Part shown: piece after piece, positions 52,764 through 61,219 of the stretch
Layout of the letters: every line of letters starts with the position of its first letter
How positions within the stretch are numbered: position 1 is the stretch's first letter
Assembly: GCA_035511515.1 (NCBI GenBank)
Contig: DATKFG010000092.1
Span: forward strand, 57,000 to 120,999
Direction of reading: 5' to 3'
DNA length: 64,000 nt
Source: VBCK01 sp035511515
Lineage (GTDB): Bacteria > Pseudomonadota > Gammaproteobacteria > Burkholderiales > Burkholderiaceae_F
Notes under the pieces: generated by a model
Seen by the model: the letters and a program-made list of their open reading frames with translations, nothing else
The model's database searches: none
What the model was told of the DNA's origin: nothing
Translations under genes and position numbers: made by a program

Positions 52764-53384
52764 ATGAAACCGCGATTTGCCGCCTTGCTGGGGTCCGCCC
52801 TCGCGTGCGCAGCCTGCGCCCTGGCGCAGGATCGGCTGCCGACGGTCCCGCCCGGGAGCTACACCGACGAGCAGAAAAAAGCCGCCGACGAATTCAAGGC
52901 GGCCCGCAACACGCCGGTGTTCGGCCCGTTCGAACCGATGATGTACAGCCCGCAGCTGATGAACCAGGCGCGCGCGATGGGCGACTATGTGCGCTTCAAC
53001 TCGGCGATCGGATCCGTGCTGAGCGAGCTGGCCATACTGATCGTGGCCCGCGAGTGGACGCAGGACTACGAGTGGCACGTTCACTATCCGATCGCGCTGA
53101 AGGCCGGGATCAAACCGGAAGTACTCGATGCGATCGCCGACGGGAGGCGGCCGTCGTCGATGTCCGACGACGAGCAGATCGTATATGACTTCCTGACCGA
53201 GCTGAGCCGCAACAAGCGCGTCTCGGATAAGACGTTCGAGCGCGCCGAGCGGCGCTTCGGCAAGAAAGGCGTTGTGGATCTGGTGGGGATCGACGGTTAT
53301 TACACGCTGCTGGCGATGCAGCTGAACGTCGCGCGCTACCCGCTTCCGAAGGATGGCACCAGCCTGACGCGCTTTCCCCAATAG
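52764..53384 (+). CDS. Exported carboxymuconolactone decarboxylase-like protein
   Basis: 206 residues. Signal peptide (FAALLGSALACAACALAQ), then the CMD fold: MNQARAMGDYVRFNSAIGSVLSELAILIVAREWTQDYEWHVHYPIALKAGIKPEVLDAI and DEQIVYDFLTELSRNKRVSD. The AhpD CxxC is absent, as in true CMD relatives. Export is unusual for this family. The enzymatic role is unknown. A single gene. Confidence 0.85.
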   Translation: MKPRFAALLGSALACAACALAQDRLPTVPPGSYTDEQKKAADEFKAARNTPVFGPFEPMMYSPQLMNQARAMGDYVRFNSAIGSVLSELAILIVAREWTQDYEWHVHYPIALKAGIKPEVLDAIADGRRPSSMSDDEQIVYDFLTELSRNKRVSDKTFERAERRFGKKGVVDLVGIDGYYTLLAMQLNVARYPLPKDGTSLTRFPQ

Positions 53385-53405
53385 CGGGTCGTTTGCGATC
53401 GCCGG

Positions 53406-54245
53406 CTAGGCAAAGGCCTGTTCGCGGACTTCGCCGGCGGCCTGCGCGTCCGGACGGCTGCGAGCAGCGCGCGCACGCGAGGCGTCCGTCTGTCCCAGCG
53501 CGCGCTCCGACCGTCCCGGCGGGGCGAATGCAGCCAGCCGGCGCAGCCCTTCCGGATCGATCAGGCGTACCTGCGTGATGTGCTGCAGATCGATCAAGCC
53601 GTCCCTGACGAATTGCGACAGCACGCGACTGACGGTTTCGAGCGTTATGCCCAGGAAGCTTCCGATCTCGGCACGCGTCATCCGCAGCATGAATTCCTTC
53701 CTCGAGTAGCCGAGCGCCCCGAAACGCTCGGCAAGATCGAGCAGAAAGGTCGCCAGCCGCTGGTGCGCCTGCATGCTCCCGAGCATCAGCATCAGCGCGT
53801 GCTTGCGGACGATCTCACGGCTCATCAGCCGGTAGATATGCCGGCGCAGCGCCAACGGCGCGGCGGCGTCCTCGATGCGGTCATACGGGAATACGCAAAC
53901 CTCGGCATCTTCCAGCGCTACGACGTCACAGGCATGGGACCCGACGCTCAGGCCGTCGAAGCCGACCATCTCGCCGACCATATGAAAGCCGGCGACCTGC
54001 TCGCGGCCGTCGTCCGATGACAACGTGCTCTTCAGAGATCCGTTCCATAGCACGTAAAGCGACTTGAACGGGTCTGCGACCCGGTACAGCGCAGCGCCGC
54101 GCCGGATGCGCAGGCGCGTCGAAACGAGCTGCTCCGCGCTGTCGAGCTCGACCTGCGACAACCCGGCAGGCAGACACACCGGACGCTGCGCGCAGTTCGT
54201 GCAGGTCACGCGCGGTTGCGGATCCAGGCAGTTCGTCATGTCCAT
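53406..54245 (-). CDS. fnr: FNR-type oxygen-sensing Crp/Fnr regulator
   Basis: 279 residues. Four cysteines match the FNR iron-sulfur site: Cys15, Cys18 and Cys24 (CX2CX5C) and Cys106 in SHACDVVAL. A cyclic-nucleotide fold (LYVLWNGSLKSTLSSDDGREQVAGFHMVGEMVGFDGL) and the helix-turn-helix MTRAEIGSFLGITLETVSRVLSQF follow; ETVSR matches FNR's ETISR. A 40-residue Arg/Ala-rich tail is extra. It should switch on anaerobic respiration genes when the 4Fe-4S cluster is intact. Its gene follows the kinase/FixJ-like pair, from which it is separated by 87 bases. Confidence 0.93.
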   Translation of the reverse strand: MDMTNCLDPQPRVTCTNCAQRPVCLPAGLSQVELDSAEQLVSTRLRIRRGAALYRVADPFKSLYVLWNGSLKSTLSSDDGREQVAGFHMVGEMVGFDGLSVGSHACDVVALEDAEVCVFPYDRIEDAAAPLALRRHIYRLMSREIVRKHALMLMLGSMQAHQRLATFLLDLAERFGALGYSRKEFMLRMTRAEIGSFLGITLETVSRVLSQFVRDGLIDLQHITQVRLIDPEGLRRLAAFAPPGRSERALGQTDASRARAARSRPDAQAAGEVREQAFA

Positions 54246-54304
54246 GGCGGGCGGCCCCGGGAGCGGGAATCAACGCCACCTTATTGACTTGCTTTTGCCT
54301 TAAG

Positions 54305-54318
54305 TATCCGTACGAATA
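54305..54318. promoter_or_regulatory. Imperfect palindrome TATCCGTACGAATA upstream of fnr
   Basis: Arms TATCCG/CGAATA around the TA centre are symmetric except for one base pair. It stands 60 bases upstream of the fnr start and 15 bases past the stop of the FixJ-like gene, a good place for an activator site. A half-site of FNR type (TTGAC, near 54284) also occurs. Confidence 0.4.
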
Positions 54319-54332
54319 CCTATGCCGCCAGC

Positions 54333-54968
54333 TCATTGCGACCCTTCGAGCCGCCCGGCGACCAGGGCGCAGGCCTCGGCAAGGCGGGACAATTCCACCA
54401 GATTGGCCACACCCGTCTTCTGCATCACACGGGCGCGATGTATTTCCACCGTCCGATGGCTGATGCCCAGGTGGCGCGCGATCTCCTTGTTGGATTGACC
54501 GGCCGCCGCCAGCGCCATGATCTGCCGCTCGCGCCGGGTCAGACCTTCGAGGCGCTCGTGCAGCAATCGGTCGGCGGCCGCCTGCGCGCCGAGCTGCGCG
54601 CTCTTTTCGAGCGCGCTGCGGACCCGCTCCAGCAAGGCCGCGCCCTCCACCGGCTTCGTCAGGAAATCGATCGCGCCGCTCTTGATCGCCCGCACCGTGG
54701 TCGGGATGTCGCCGTGACCCGTCAAGAAAATGATCGGAAGGCCGGCGGCGCGTCGGTTCAACTCGGCCTGAAGCTCCGGCCCGCTCACTTCCGGCATCTG
54801 CACGTCCAGTATCACGCAGCCGGTCCGGTCCGGCGAACAAGCGGCCAGAAACGACCGGGCCCCATCGTAGGTTTCGACCACGAATCCGGCCGTGTCGAGC
54901 AGCAGCGCGAGGCTGTCCCGCACTGCGGCGTCGTCGTCCACCACGAACACGGTCGGACCGGCGCTCAT
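54333..54968 (-). CDS. FixJ-like LuxR-type response regulator
   Basis: 211 residues. Receiver: VFVVDDDAAVRDSLALLLDTAGF, CVILDVQMPEVSGPELQ, IIFLTGHGDIPTTVRAIKSGAIDFLTKPV, the FixJ/NodW/StyR style. LuxR output: LTRRERQIMALAAAGQSNKEIARHLGISHRTVEIHRARVMQKTG. The ATG overlaps the kinase stop by four bases. By analogy with FixLJ-FixK it may control the fnr gene immediately downstream. Confidence 0.92.
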   Translation of the reverse strand: MSAGPTVFVVDDDAAVRDSLALLLDTAGFVVETYDGARSFLAACSPDRTGCVILDVQMPEVSGPELQAELNRRAAGLPIIFLTGHGDIPTTVRAIKSGAIDFLTKPVEGAALLERVRSALEKSAQLGAQAAADRLLHERLEGLTRRERQIMALAAAGQSNKEIARHLGISHRTVEIHRARVMQKTGVANLVELSRLAEACALVAGRLEGSQ

Positions 54969-57367
54969 CGGCCAAACGGCAACGTGAAGTGGAATCGACC
55001 CCCGCGGCCCGGGGCCGGCTCGCACCACAGCCGGCCGCCGTTCGCTTCGACCAGCGCCCGGCTGATCGACAGCCCCATCCCGATCCCTCGAGGCTTGGTC
55101 GTGTAAAAAGGCTTGAACAGCCGCCCGACCGCCTCCTCGGTCAGGCCGGGCCCGCAGTCCTGAACGGTCACCTGCGCCATGTTGCCGTCGACGAGCGGGC
55201 AGGCACTGATCGCGATCGTCTGCGGGCTGATCCCGGCCGCCCGCATCGCGTCCACGCCATTGCACACCAGGTTGACGAGCACTTTCTCGACCTGCAGCCG
55301 GTTCGCCTTTACCAGGCGCAGATCCGGTGCCAGATCGACCGTCCAGTCAAACCCCGCGTGTCCGTCAACCTCGGCCACCGCCAGGGCCCGGTGAATCGCC
55401 TGACCCAGGTCGACCGCCTCGACCTGCACATCGCGCCCCTGGAAGAACTGCAGCAATTCGCGCACCACCTGACCGGCACGTTGCGCCTGGGCGGCCCCGC
55501 CCTCCAGGGCCTGATGCAGCTTCTCCGGCGCCTGGTTGCCGGCACGCAGCAGGCGCAGCGCGGCCTCCGCGTAGGACGTGATCGCATTGAGCGGCTGATT
55601 CAGCTCGTGCGCGATCGCGGCAGCGGTCTGGCTGGCGACATGCTGTTTCGCCAGCTCTTCCATTTCCCCCCGTAACGCCTTCAGCACCGCGTCCTGGCGC
55701 TGGCGCGCGCTGATGCGCGCGCCGACGCGCGCCAACAGTTCCTCGGCCGAGAAGGGCTTGTTGATGTAGTCCTGCACGCCCTCCCTGAACAGCTCGACGC
55801 GCAACGCATCGTCGGCTTTGGCCGTCAGCATGAAAATCGGTATGTCCGCCATTTCGCGATGCTGGCGCAGGGCGCGCACCATCCGGTCGCCGTTCATCCG
55901 GGGCATCATCACGTCACTCACGATCAGGTCGGGGTGGAAGGCCAAAGCCATGTCCAGGCCTTCCTTGCCGTCGAAAGCGGTGGCGACGCGGTAGTGCTGG
56001 CCCAGCACGGCGGCAACGAAGCGATTCATGTCGGTGTTGTCTTCGACCACCAGAACCAGGGGCTGGTCCGTTGCGCCCGAGGAGCCCATCCTCGCGGCTT
56101 CCTGCACGCGCAGTTCATCGGCCGGCGGCGGCTCCGAGGCCTCGTCGAAGGCGGGCGGGGCAGGCTGCAACTGCGCTCCGGCGGGAGCGGACAGCGGCAG
56201 GCTGACGGTGAACAGCGCGCCACCGCCGGGCGCGTCCGCGACGGCAACCGACCCGCGGTGCAGCTCGGCGAATTCCTGCACGATCCCCAGGCCCAGGCTG
56301 CCGTGCAGCCGTCCGGCCCCGCTGTCGACCTGACGGAATGGTTCGAAGATGGCCAGCCGCATCGCCGACGGCGCGCCCGGGCCGTTGTCCTGCACACGAA
56401 TAATCGCCTGATCGGCCTGGACCGACAGCCAGATCGATATGACTCCGCCGTGCGGGGTGGACTTGAACGCATTGGAAAGCAGGTTCAGCAGGATGCGGCG
56501 CACCTTCTCGAAATCGGCATGAGCCGGCAGGGTGTCCGGCGTGTCGACGCCAAACCGGATGCGGCGCTCCTTTGCCAGCGCCTCGAAGTGTCCGGCCATC
56601 AGCCGGACCAGAAGCGCCAGGTCGAAGCGCGCGTAGCTCATCAGCATCCGCCCGGCCGCCAGCTTGGAAACGTCGAGCAAATCCGTCGCTTGCCGCAGAA
56701 GCAGGCGAGCGTTGCGCTCCACGACCGCCAGGTCGTCCTTTTCTTCGCGCGAGACCCCATCGGCCGCGAGCCGCCTGGCCACCGGGCCGAGGATCAGGGT
56801 CAGCGGCGTGCGCAGCTCGCGGCTGACGTTGGCGAAGAAGCGCGACTTCAGCTCGTCCATTTCACGCGTCTTTTCGTACAGTCGCGCCAGCTCCAGCCCG
56901 TGCTGCTCCAGGCGGATGAAGTCCGTGACGTCTTCGACCCGATGGATGATGTAGGCGATCGAGCCGTCCTGGCCGCGCACCGGAGAATTCAACGAGCTCC
57001 AGTAACGCACCTCGAAGCCGCCGCCTTCTTGCTCCGGCTTGCGGATGTCGTACTTCTGGACCGCCATCGCGTCGGCCACGCCGTTCTGCAGCACCCGCTG
57101 CAGCGAAGCGCGCAGGCGGCGCACGCCGTCGGCGGCGGGATCGTCCGGGTTGTCCGGGAACACGTCGAAGATGGCGCGGCCCAGGATGTCCTCGCGGCGG
57201 GTCGTCGTGGCCCGGCAGTAGGCGTCGCTGACGGCCACGATGTTCACTTCCGGATCGAGCACGAGGTACAGACCGGGCACCGACTCGAACAGGGCCCGGA
57301 AGTCCACAACCGCGCGAACGGGCGCGCGGCCGGCCGGAACAACGCAACGTCTCGTCGCTTCGCTCAT
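54965..57367 (-). CDS. PAS double-core hybrid histidine kinase, first His replaced by Arg
   Basis: 800 residues. Order: PAS (about 22-150), HisKA-like helix, ATPase (LSNAFKSTPHGG, VQDNGPGAP, HGSLGLGIVQ), receiver (VVEDNTDMNRF, Asp485 in LIVSDVMMPRMNG), second HisKA (AAAIAHELNQPLNAITSYAE, His587), second ATPase (DCGPGLTEEAVGRLFKPF, GIGMGLSISRALVEANGG). In the first core the H box reads ANVSRELRTPLTLILGP: Arg183 (codon 56819-56821) stands where His is expected. The second, FixL-like core is intact. The start is ATG 57367. Coupled to the FixJ-like regulator, it probably phosphorylates that protein from His587. Confidence 0.9.
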   Translation of the reverse strand: MSEATRRCVVPAGRAPVRAVVDFRALFESVPGLYLVLDPEVNIVAVSDAYCRATTTRREDILGRAIFDVFPDNPDDPAADGVRRLRASLQRVLQNGVADAMAVQKYDIRKPEQEGGGFEVRYWSSLNSPVRGQDGSIAYIIHRVEDVTDFIRLEQHGLELARLYEKTREMDELKSRFFANVSRELRTPLTLILGPVARRLAADGVSREEKDDLAVVERNARLLLRQATDLLDVSKLAAGRMLMSYARFDLALLVRLMAGHFEALAKERRIRFGVDTPDTLPAHADFEKVRRILLNLLSNAFKSTPHGGVISIWLSVQADQAIIRVQDNGPGAPSAMRLAIFEPFRQVDSGAGRLHGSLGLGIVQEFAELHRGSVAVADAPGGGALFTVSLPLSAPAGAQLQPAPPAFDEASEPPPADELRVQEAARMGSSGATDQPLVLVVEDNTDMNRFVAAVLGQHYRVATAFDGKEGLDMALAFHPDLIVSDVMMPRMNGDRMVRALRQHREMADIPIFMLTAKADDALRVELFREGVQDYINKPFSAEELLARVGARISARQRQDAVLKALRGEMEELAKQHVASQTAAAIAHELNQPLNAITSYAEAALRLLRAGNQAPEKLHQALEGGAAQAQRAGQVVRELLQFFQGRDVQVEAVDLGQAIHRALAVAEVDGHAGFDWTVDLAPDLRLVKANRLQVEKVLVNLVCNGVDAMRAAGISPQTIAISACPLVDGNMAQVTVQDCGPGLTEEAVGRLFKPFYTTKPRGIGMGLSISRALVEANGGRLWCEPAPGRGGRFHFTLPFGR

Positions 57368-57394
57368 GGCATCCGCACCAGCGGGCACTCGAAT

Positions 57395-57434
57395 GGCTAG
57401 CGGCCCTTCCGATAAGTATGGACCACCGGCTAGC
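57395..57434. repeat. Two GGCTAGC boxes in the divergent kinase/ABC promoter region
   Basis: GGCTAGC at 57395-57401 and 57428-57434, 33 bases apart (about three helical turns), in the gap between the kinase and ABC ATPase genes. They may be regulator sites serving both directions. Confidence 0.35.
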
Positions 57435-57463
57435 ATACGGACAATGCCTGACCGAATGCCTTG

Positions 57464-58240
57464 ATGCCCGCGACGATCGAATTTGCGCAGGTCGACAAGC
57501 GCTTCGACAACGGCGTGGAGGCGTTGCGGGCGCTGTCGGTTGCGATCGCCCCGGGCCAGTTCGTCTCGCTGCTGGGCCCGTCGGGGTGCGGCAAGTCCAC
57601 GGTGCTGCGGCTGATCGCAGGGCTCGAGCAGCCGACCGCCGGCCAGGTACGGGTCGACGGCCGGCCGGCGCAGGCGAGCGGCGCGGCGATGTCGTACGTG
57701 TTCCAGGAGCCCACCTTGATGCCGTGGGCCAGCGTGCTTGACAACGTCGCGCTGCCGCTGCGAATCCAGGGGATGGCGCGCCGGCCGGCGCGCGACCAGG
57801 CCGCCGAAGCGTTGGCAGCCGTCGGGCTGGCCGACCGCGCGGCCGCTTATCCGGCGGAGCTGTCCGGTGGCATGAAAATGCGTGCCTCGCTCGCTCGTGC
57901 GCTGATCACCAGGCCGGCCGTGCTGCTGCTGGACGAACCGTTCGCCGCGCTGGACGAGATCACGCGCCACCGCCTCAACGACGAGCTGCTCGCGCTGTGG
58001 GGTGAGCAGGCCTCGACCGCGGTGTTCGTCACCCACAGCGTGTTCGAGGCGGTCTACCTGAGCCAGCGCGTGCTGGTGATGGGCGGACCGCCCGGCCGGC
58101 TGTTCGCGGACCTGCCGGTTGCGCTCGGCTATCCGCGCGCGCCACCGCTTCGCCTGACGCCGCAGTTCACGCAGGTTTGCCGCAGCGTGACCGAAGCGCT
58201 GCAGCTCGCGGAAACGGGCGCCGGGTCGGTGCAGCCATGA
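57464..58240 (+). CDS. NitT/TauT-type ABC importer ATP-binding protein
   Basis: 258 residues. Walker A LLGPSGCGKST, Q-loop YVFQEPTLMPW, signature LSGGMKMRASLA, Walker B VLLLDEPFAALD, switch VTHSVFEAVYLSQRV: the SsuB/TauB/ThiZ subtype. ATG 57464 is chosen over an adjacent TTG. The permease gene overlaps its stop by four bases. Divergent from the double-core kinase. Confidence 0.93.
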   Translation: MPATIEFAQVDKRFDNGVEALRALSVAIAPGQFVSLLGPSGCGKSTVLRLIAGLEQPTAGQVRVDGRPAQASGAAMSYVFQEPTLMPWASVLDNVALPLRIQGMARRPARDQAAEALAAVGLADRAAAYPAELSGGMKMRASLARALITRPAVLLLDEPFAALDEITRHRLNDELLALWGEQASTAVFVTHSVFEAVYLSQRVLVMGGPPGRLFADLPVALGYPRAPPLRLTPQFTQVCRSVTEALQLAETGAGSVQP

Positions 58241-59016
58241 CCGGATCGCAGCGCGCAAGCTGGATCGTTCCTTCCGCTGCGGGGATCGCCGCGCTGCTGG
58301 CCTGGGAAGCCGTGGTGCGGCTGCGCGGAATCCCGCCTTACGTCCTGCCCTCACCCAGCCTGATTGCGCAGACGCTGTGGAGCAACCTGGACTCGCTGCT
58401 GGTGTCCTGGTTGTACACGGTCAAGATCACGTTCGGGGCGCTGCTGTTGGCGCTCGCCGGCGGCGTGCTGCTGGCCTGCGCATTCGCGCTGTCGCGCACA
58501 CTGGAGCTGGCGCTTTTCCCGTTCGCGATCGCGCTGCAGGTCACCCCGATCGTCGCGATCGCGCCGCTGATCCTGATCTACGTCGACAGCACCACCGCGT
58601 CGCTTCTGATCTGCGCTTTCATCGTGGCGTTCTTCCCGGTGCTGTCCAATACGCTGATCGGGCTGCGCTCGGCCGACCCGAATCTGCAGGACCTGCTGAC
58701 GCTGTACGGCGCGAGCCGCTGGCAGCGGCTGCGCTGGTTGCTGGCGCCGTCGGCGCTTCCGTACCTGATCGCGGGGTTGAAGATCTCCGGCGGGCTCGCG
58801 CTGATCGGCGCGGTGGTGGCCGAATTCGCCGCCGGTGCGGCAGGACGCGAGACCGGGCTGGCCTCGCGGATCCTGGAAGCGAGCTTTCGCACCGAGATTC
58901 CGAAGATGTACGCGGCGCTGACGCTGGTCGCTTTGACCGGCGTGGCGATCTACCTGGCCTCCAACGCGCTTTCGCGGGCGTTGCTGGGACGCTGGCACCC
59001 CTCGGGGCGGAACTGA
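58237..59016 (+). CDS. NitT/TauT-type ABC importer permease
   Basis: 259 residues, six helices (AAGIAALLAWEAVVRL, ITFGALLLALAGGVLLACAFAL, LICAFIVAFFPVLSNTL, ISGGLALIGAVVAEFA, LTLVALTGVAIYLASNAL). The coupling loop DLLTLYGASRWQRLRWLLAPSALPYLIAGLKI is the EAA motif of this family. The ATG overlaps the ATPase stop. A REC-kinase gene follows after 66 bases. Confidence 0.93.
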   Translation: MTGSQRASWIVPSAAGIAALLAWEAVVRLRGIPPYVLPSPSLIAQTLWSNLDSLLVSWLYTVKITFGALLLALAGGVLLACAFALSRTLELALFPFAIALQVTPIVAIAPLILIYVDSTTASLLICAFIVAFFPVLSNTLIGLRSADPNLQDLLTLYGASRWQRLRWLLAPSALPYLIAGLKISGGLALIGAVVAEFAAGAAGRETGLASRILEASFRTEIPKMYAALTLVALTGVAIYLASNALSRALLGRWHPSGRN

Positions 59017-59082
59017 TCGAAACACGGTCAGCCTCGACGCTGACCGCGTATGATCGAATCGAGAAGCTTTGGAGTCGGCTTG

Positions 59083-60189
59083 ATGCCCGGACTGCCGATC
59101 GTGCTGGTGGTTGAAGCTGATCGGGAGCTGAACCGGTCCATCTGCGAGGCGCTGTCGGCCGAATTCGAGGCGGTGCCCGCGTTCGGCGGCAGCGACGGCT
59201 ACGCTCGAGCCGTCAGTTTGCATCCCGACCTGGTCGTGACCGACGCGATGATGCCCGCCACCGGCGGCGGCACCCTGATGCAACAGCTGCGCGCCGAGCC
59301 CGATTTCGACCGGCTGCCGCTCATCGTTCTGACCGCAATGGCCGAGCAGGCCGAGCGCGTCCGGTTGCTGCGCGAGGGCGCGCAGGACCTCCTGGTGAAG
59401 CCTTTTGCGGTCGAGGAGCTGCGCGCCCGGGTGCGCAACCTGGTCGCGCTGAAACGCGGCCAGGACGAACTGGTCCGGGCCAGGCGAGCCGCCGAAGCGG
59501 CGTGCGCGGAGCTCGAGACGTTCAGTCACACGGTTTCGCACGATCTGCGCGCCCCGTTGCGGGCGATCGGCGGCTTTTCCGAGGCGCTGCTGCAGGACCA
59601 TGGGGACGCACTCGATACGCAGGCCCGCGACTACCTGGCGCTGATCGTCAAGTCGGTCGAGCAGATGTGGAAGCTGATCGACGGCCTGCTGGGGCTGTCG
59701 CGCGTTGACCGCGCGGAGCTGAAGCTCGAGCGGATCGACCTGTCGCGCCTGGCGCAGGAGGCACTGGGCGACCTGCGCTGGATTCATCCGGAGCGCCGCA
59801 TCGACGTTCGCATCGAAGCGGGCCTCGCCGCCGAGGGCGATGTCAGGCTGATCCAGGTCGTGGTGCGCAACCTGCTCGAGAATGCGTGGAAATACACGCG
59901 CGATACTGCCGAGGCGCGCATCGAGATCGGCATGCAGCGCGGCGCACAGCGCGCGTTTTTCGTGCGCGACAACGGCACCGGCTTCGACATGAAGCACGTG
60001 GGCCGCCTCTTCAGGCCATTCACGCGGCTGCACCGGGAAGACGAATTCCCCGGCATCGGGATCGGCCTGGCCACCGTCCAGCGCATCATCGCGCGCCACG
60101 GCGGCGACATATGGGCACAAGCGGCACCCGGGCAGGGCGCCACGTTCTGCTTTACGCTGCAAGGCAGAGCCAACGAGCGCGCTGCCTGA
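59083..60189 (+). CDS. REC-histidine kinase embedded in an ABC importer operon
   Basis: 368 residues from ATG 59083 (GGAG 8 bases upstream; ATG 59050 is possible). N-terminal receiver with Asp in LVVTDAMMPATGGG, Thr in VLTAMAEQ and Lys in LLVKPF, but VLVVEADRELN has Ala where the second pocket acid should be. Then a HisKA with FSHTVSHDLRAPLRAIGGFSEALL and an ATPase domain (NLLENAWKYT, VRDNGTGFD, GIGIGLATVQRIIARHGG), of the phytochrome-like/bacteriophytochrome kinase style. It lies between the permease and substrate-binding protein genes and ends 4 bases before the latter. Confidence 0.88.
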   Translation: MPGLPIVLVVEADRELNRSICEALSAEFEAVPAFGGSDGYARAVSLHPDLVVTDAMMPATGGGTLMQQLRAEPDFDRLPLIVLTAMAEQAERVRLLREGAQDLLVKPFAVEELRARVRNLVALKRGQDELVRARRAAEAACAELETFSHTVSHDLRAPLRAIGGFSEALLQDHGDALDTQARDYLALIVKSVEQMWKLIDGLLGLSRVDRAELKLERIDLSRLAQEALGDLRWIHPERRIDVRIEAGLAAEGDVRLIQVVVRNLLENAWKYTRDTAEARIEIGMQRGAQRAFFVRDNGTGFDMKHVGRLFRPFTRLHREDEFPGIGIGLATVQRIIARHGGDIWAQAAPGQGATFCFTLQGRANERAA

Positions 60190-60193
60190 CGGG

Positions 60194-61219
60194 TTGTTCA
60201 AGAAGCTTTGCCCCTGCCTGCTGATCGCCGCGGCCGCGCTGCTGCCGGCGGCGCCGCACGCACAGCCCGATCGCATCGTATTCGCCACCAATTGGAAGGC
60301 GCAGGCCGCCCACGGCGGCTTCTATCAGGCGCTGGCCGACGGCACTTACGAGCGCTACGGGCTGAACGTCACGATCCGTCAAGGCGGGCCGCAGGTGAAC
60401 AACCGGCCCCTGCTGCCGGCCGGCCGCATCGATTTCCTGATGACCGGCAATCTGCTGCACGCATTCGACAACCTGAAAAACGGGTTACCGACGGTGCAGG
60501 TGGCAGCGATTTTCCAGAAGGATCCGCAGGCGCTGATCGCGCATCCCGGTCAGGGCTATGAGGCGTTCGAGCGGCTGAAGGACGCGCCGGTGGTGCTGGT
60601 GGCGAAGGACGCGCAGTTCACCTGGTGGCAGTGGCTGAAGGTGACGCACGGCTTTCGCGACGAGCAGCTGCGGCCCTACAACTTCAACCTTGGGCCGTTC
60701 CTGGCCAACCCGCGCGCGGTGCAGCAGGGCTATTCGATCGCCGAGCCGATCTATGTACAGCGCGAGGGCAGCTTCCAGCCGGTGGTGCATCTGCTGGCCG
60801 ATCACGGCTTCGATACCTATTCGACGCTGATCGAGACGCGCGTGCAGATGGTGCGGGAGCACCCGGACCTGGTCCAGCGCTTCGTCGACGCCTCGATCCT
60901 GGGATGGACCAGCTACCTGTACGGAGACCGCCGGGCCGCCAACGCGGCGATGCGGCGCGACAATCCTGAAGTCAGCGAAGCTGAGCTGGAAGCGTCGGTC
61001 GCCTTGATGCGCTCGCAAGGCATCGTCGATTCCTCCGATGCGATCACGCTGGGCATCGGCACGATGAACCTGGCGCGGATCCGGCATTTCTTCCAGGGCA
61101 TGGCGCAGGCGGGGTTATATTCGGCCGGCGAAATCGATCCGGCTCAGGTTGCTACGTTGCAGTTCGTCAACCACGGCGTCGGGTTGGACTTGAAACGCCG
61201 CTTACTGGCGAGGCGATGA
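60194..61219 (+). CDS. NMT1/THI5-like ABC substrate-binding protein
   Basis: 341 residues, TTG start at 60194. Signal peptide (CLLIAAAALLPAAPHAQP), then ATNWKAQAAHGGFYQALADGTYERYGLNVTI, AGRIDFLMTGNLLHAF, FDTYSTLIETRVQMVREHPDLVQRFVDASILGW, the NMT1/THI5 pattern of pyrimidine-, taurine- or aromatic-binding proteins. The ligand is not determinable; no thiamin or riboflavin riboswitch was seen upstream. It belongs with the ATPase and permease genes; the next gene overlaps its stop by four bases. Confidence 0.88.
   Translation: MFKKLCPCLLIAAAALLPAAPHAQPDRIVFATNWKAQAAHGGFYQALADGTYERYGLNVTIRQGGPQVNNRPLLPAGRIDFLMTGNLLHAFDNLKNGLPTVQVAAIFQKDPQALIAHPGQGYEAFERLKDAPVVLVAKDAQFTWWQWLKVTHGFRDEQLRPYNFNLGPFLANPRAVQQGYSIAEPIYVQREGSFQPVVHLLADHGFDTYSTLIETRVQMVREHPDLVQRFVDASILGWTSYLYGDRRAANAAMRRDNPEVSEAELEASVALMRSQGIVDSSDAITLGIGTMNLARIRHFFQGMAQAGLYSAGEIDPAQVATLQFVNHGVGLDLKRRLLARR

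Noticed and set aside
54280..54300. Full FNR box upstream of fnr
   Set aside because: Only one half (TTGAC) is present; the other half does not match.
57368..57463. Thiamin or riboflavin riboswitch before the NMT1-type importer
   Set aside because: The 96-base gap has none of the conserved core elements.
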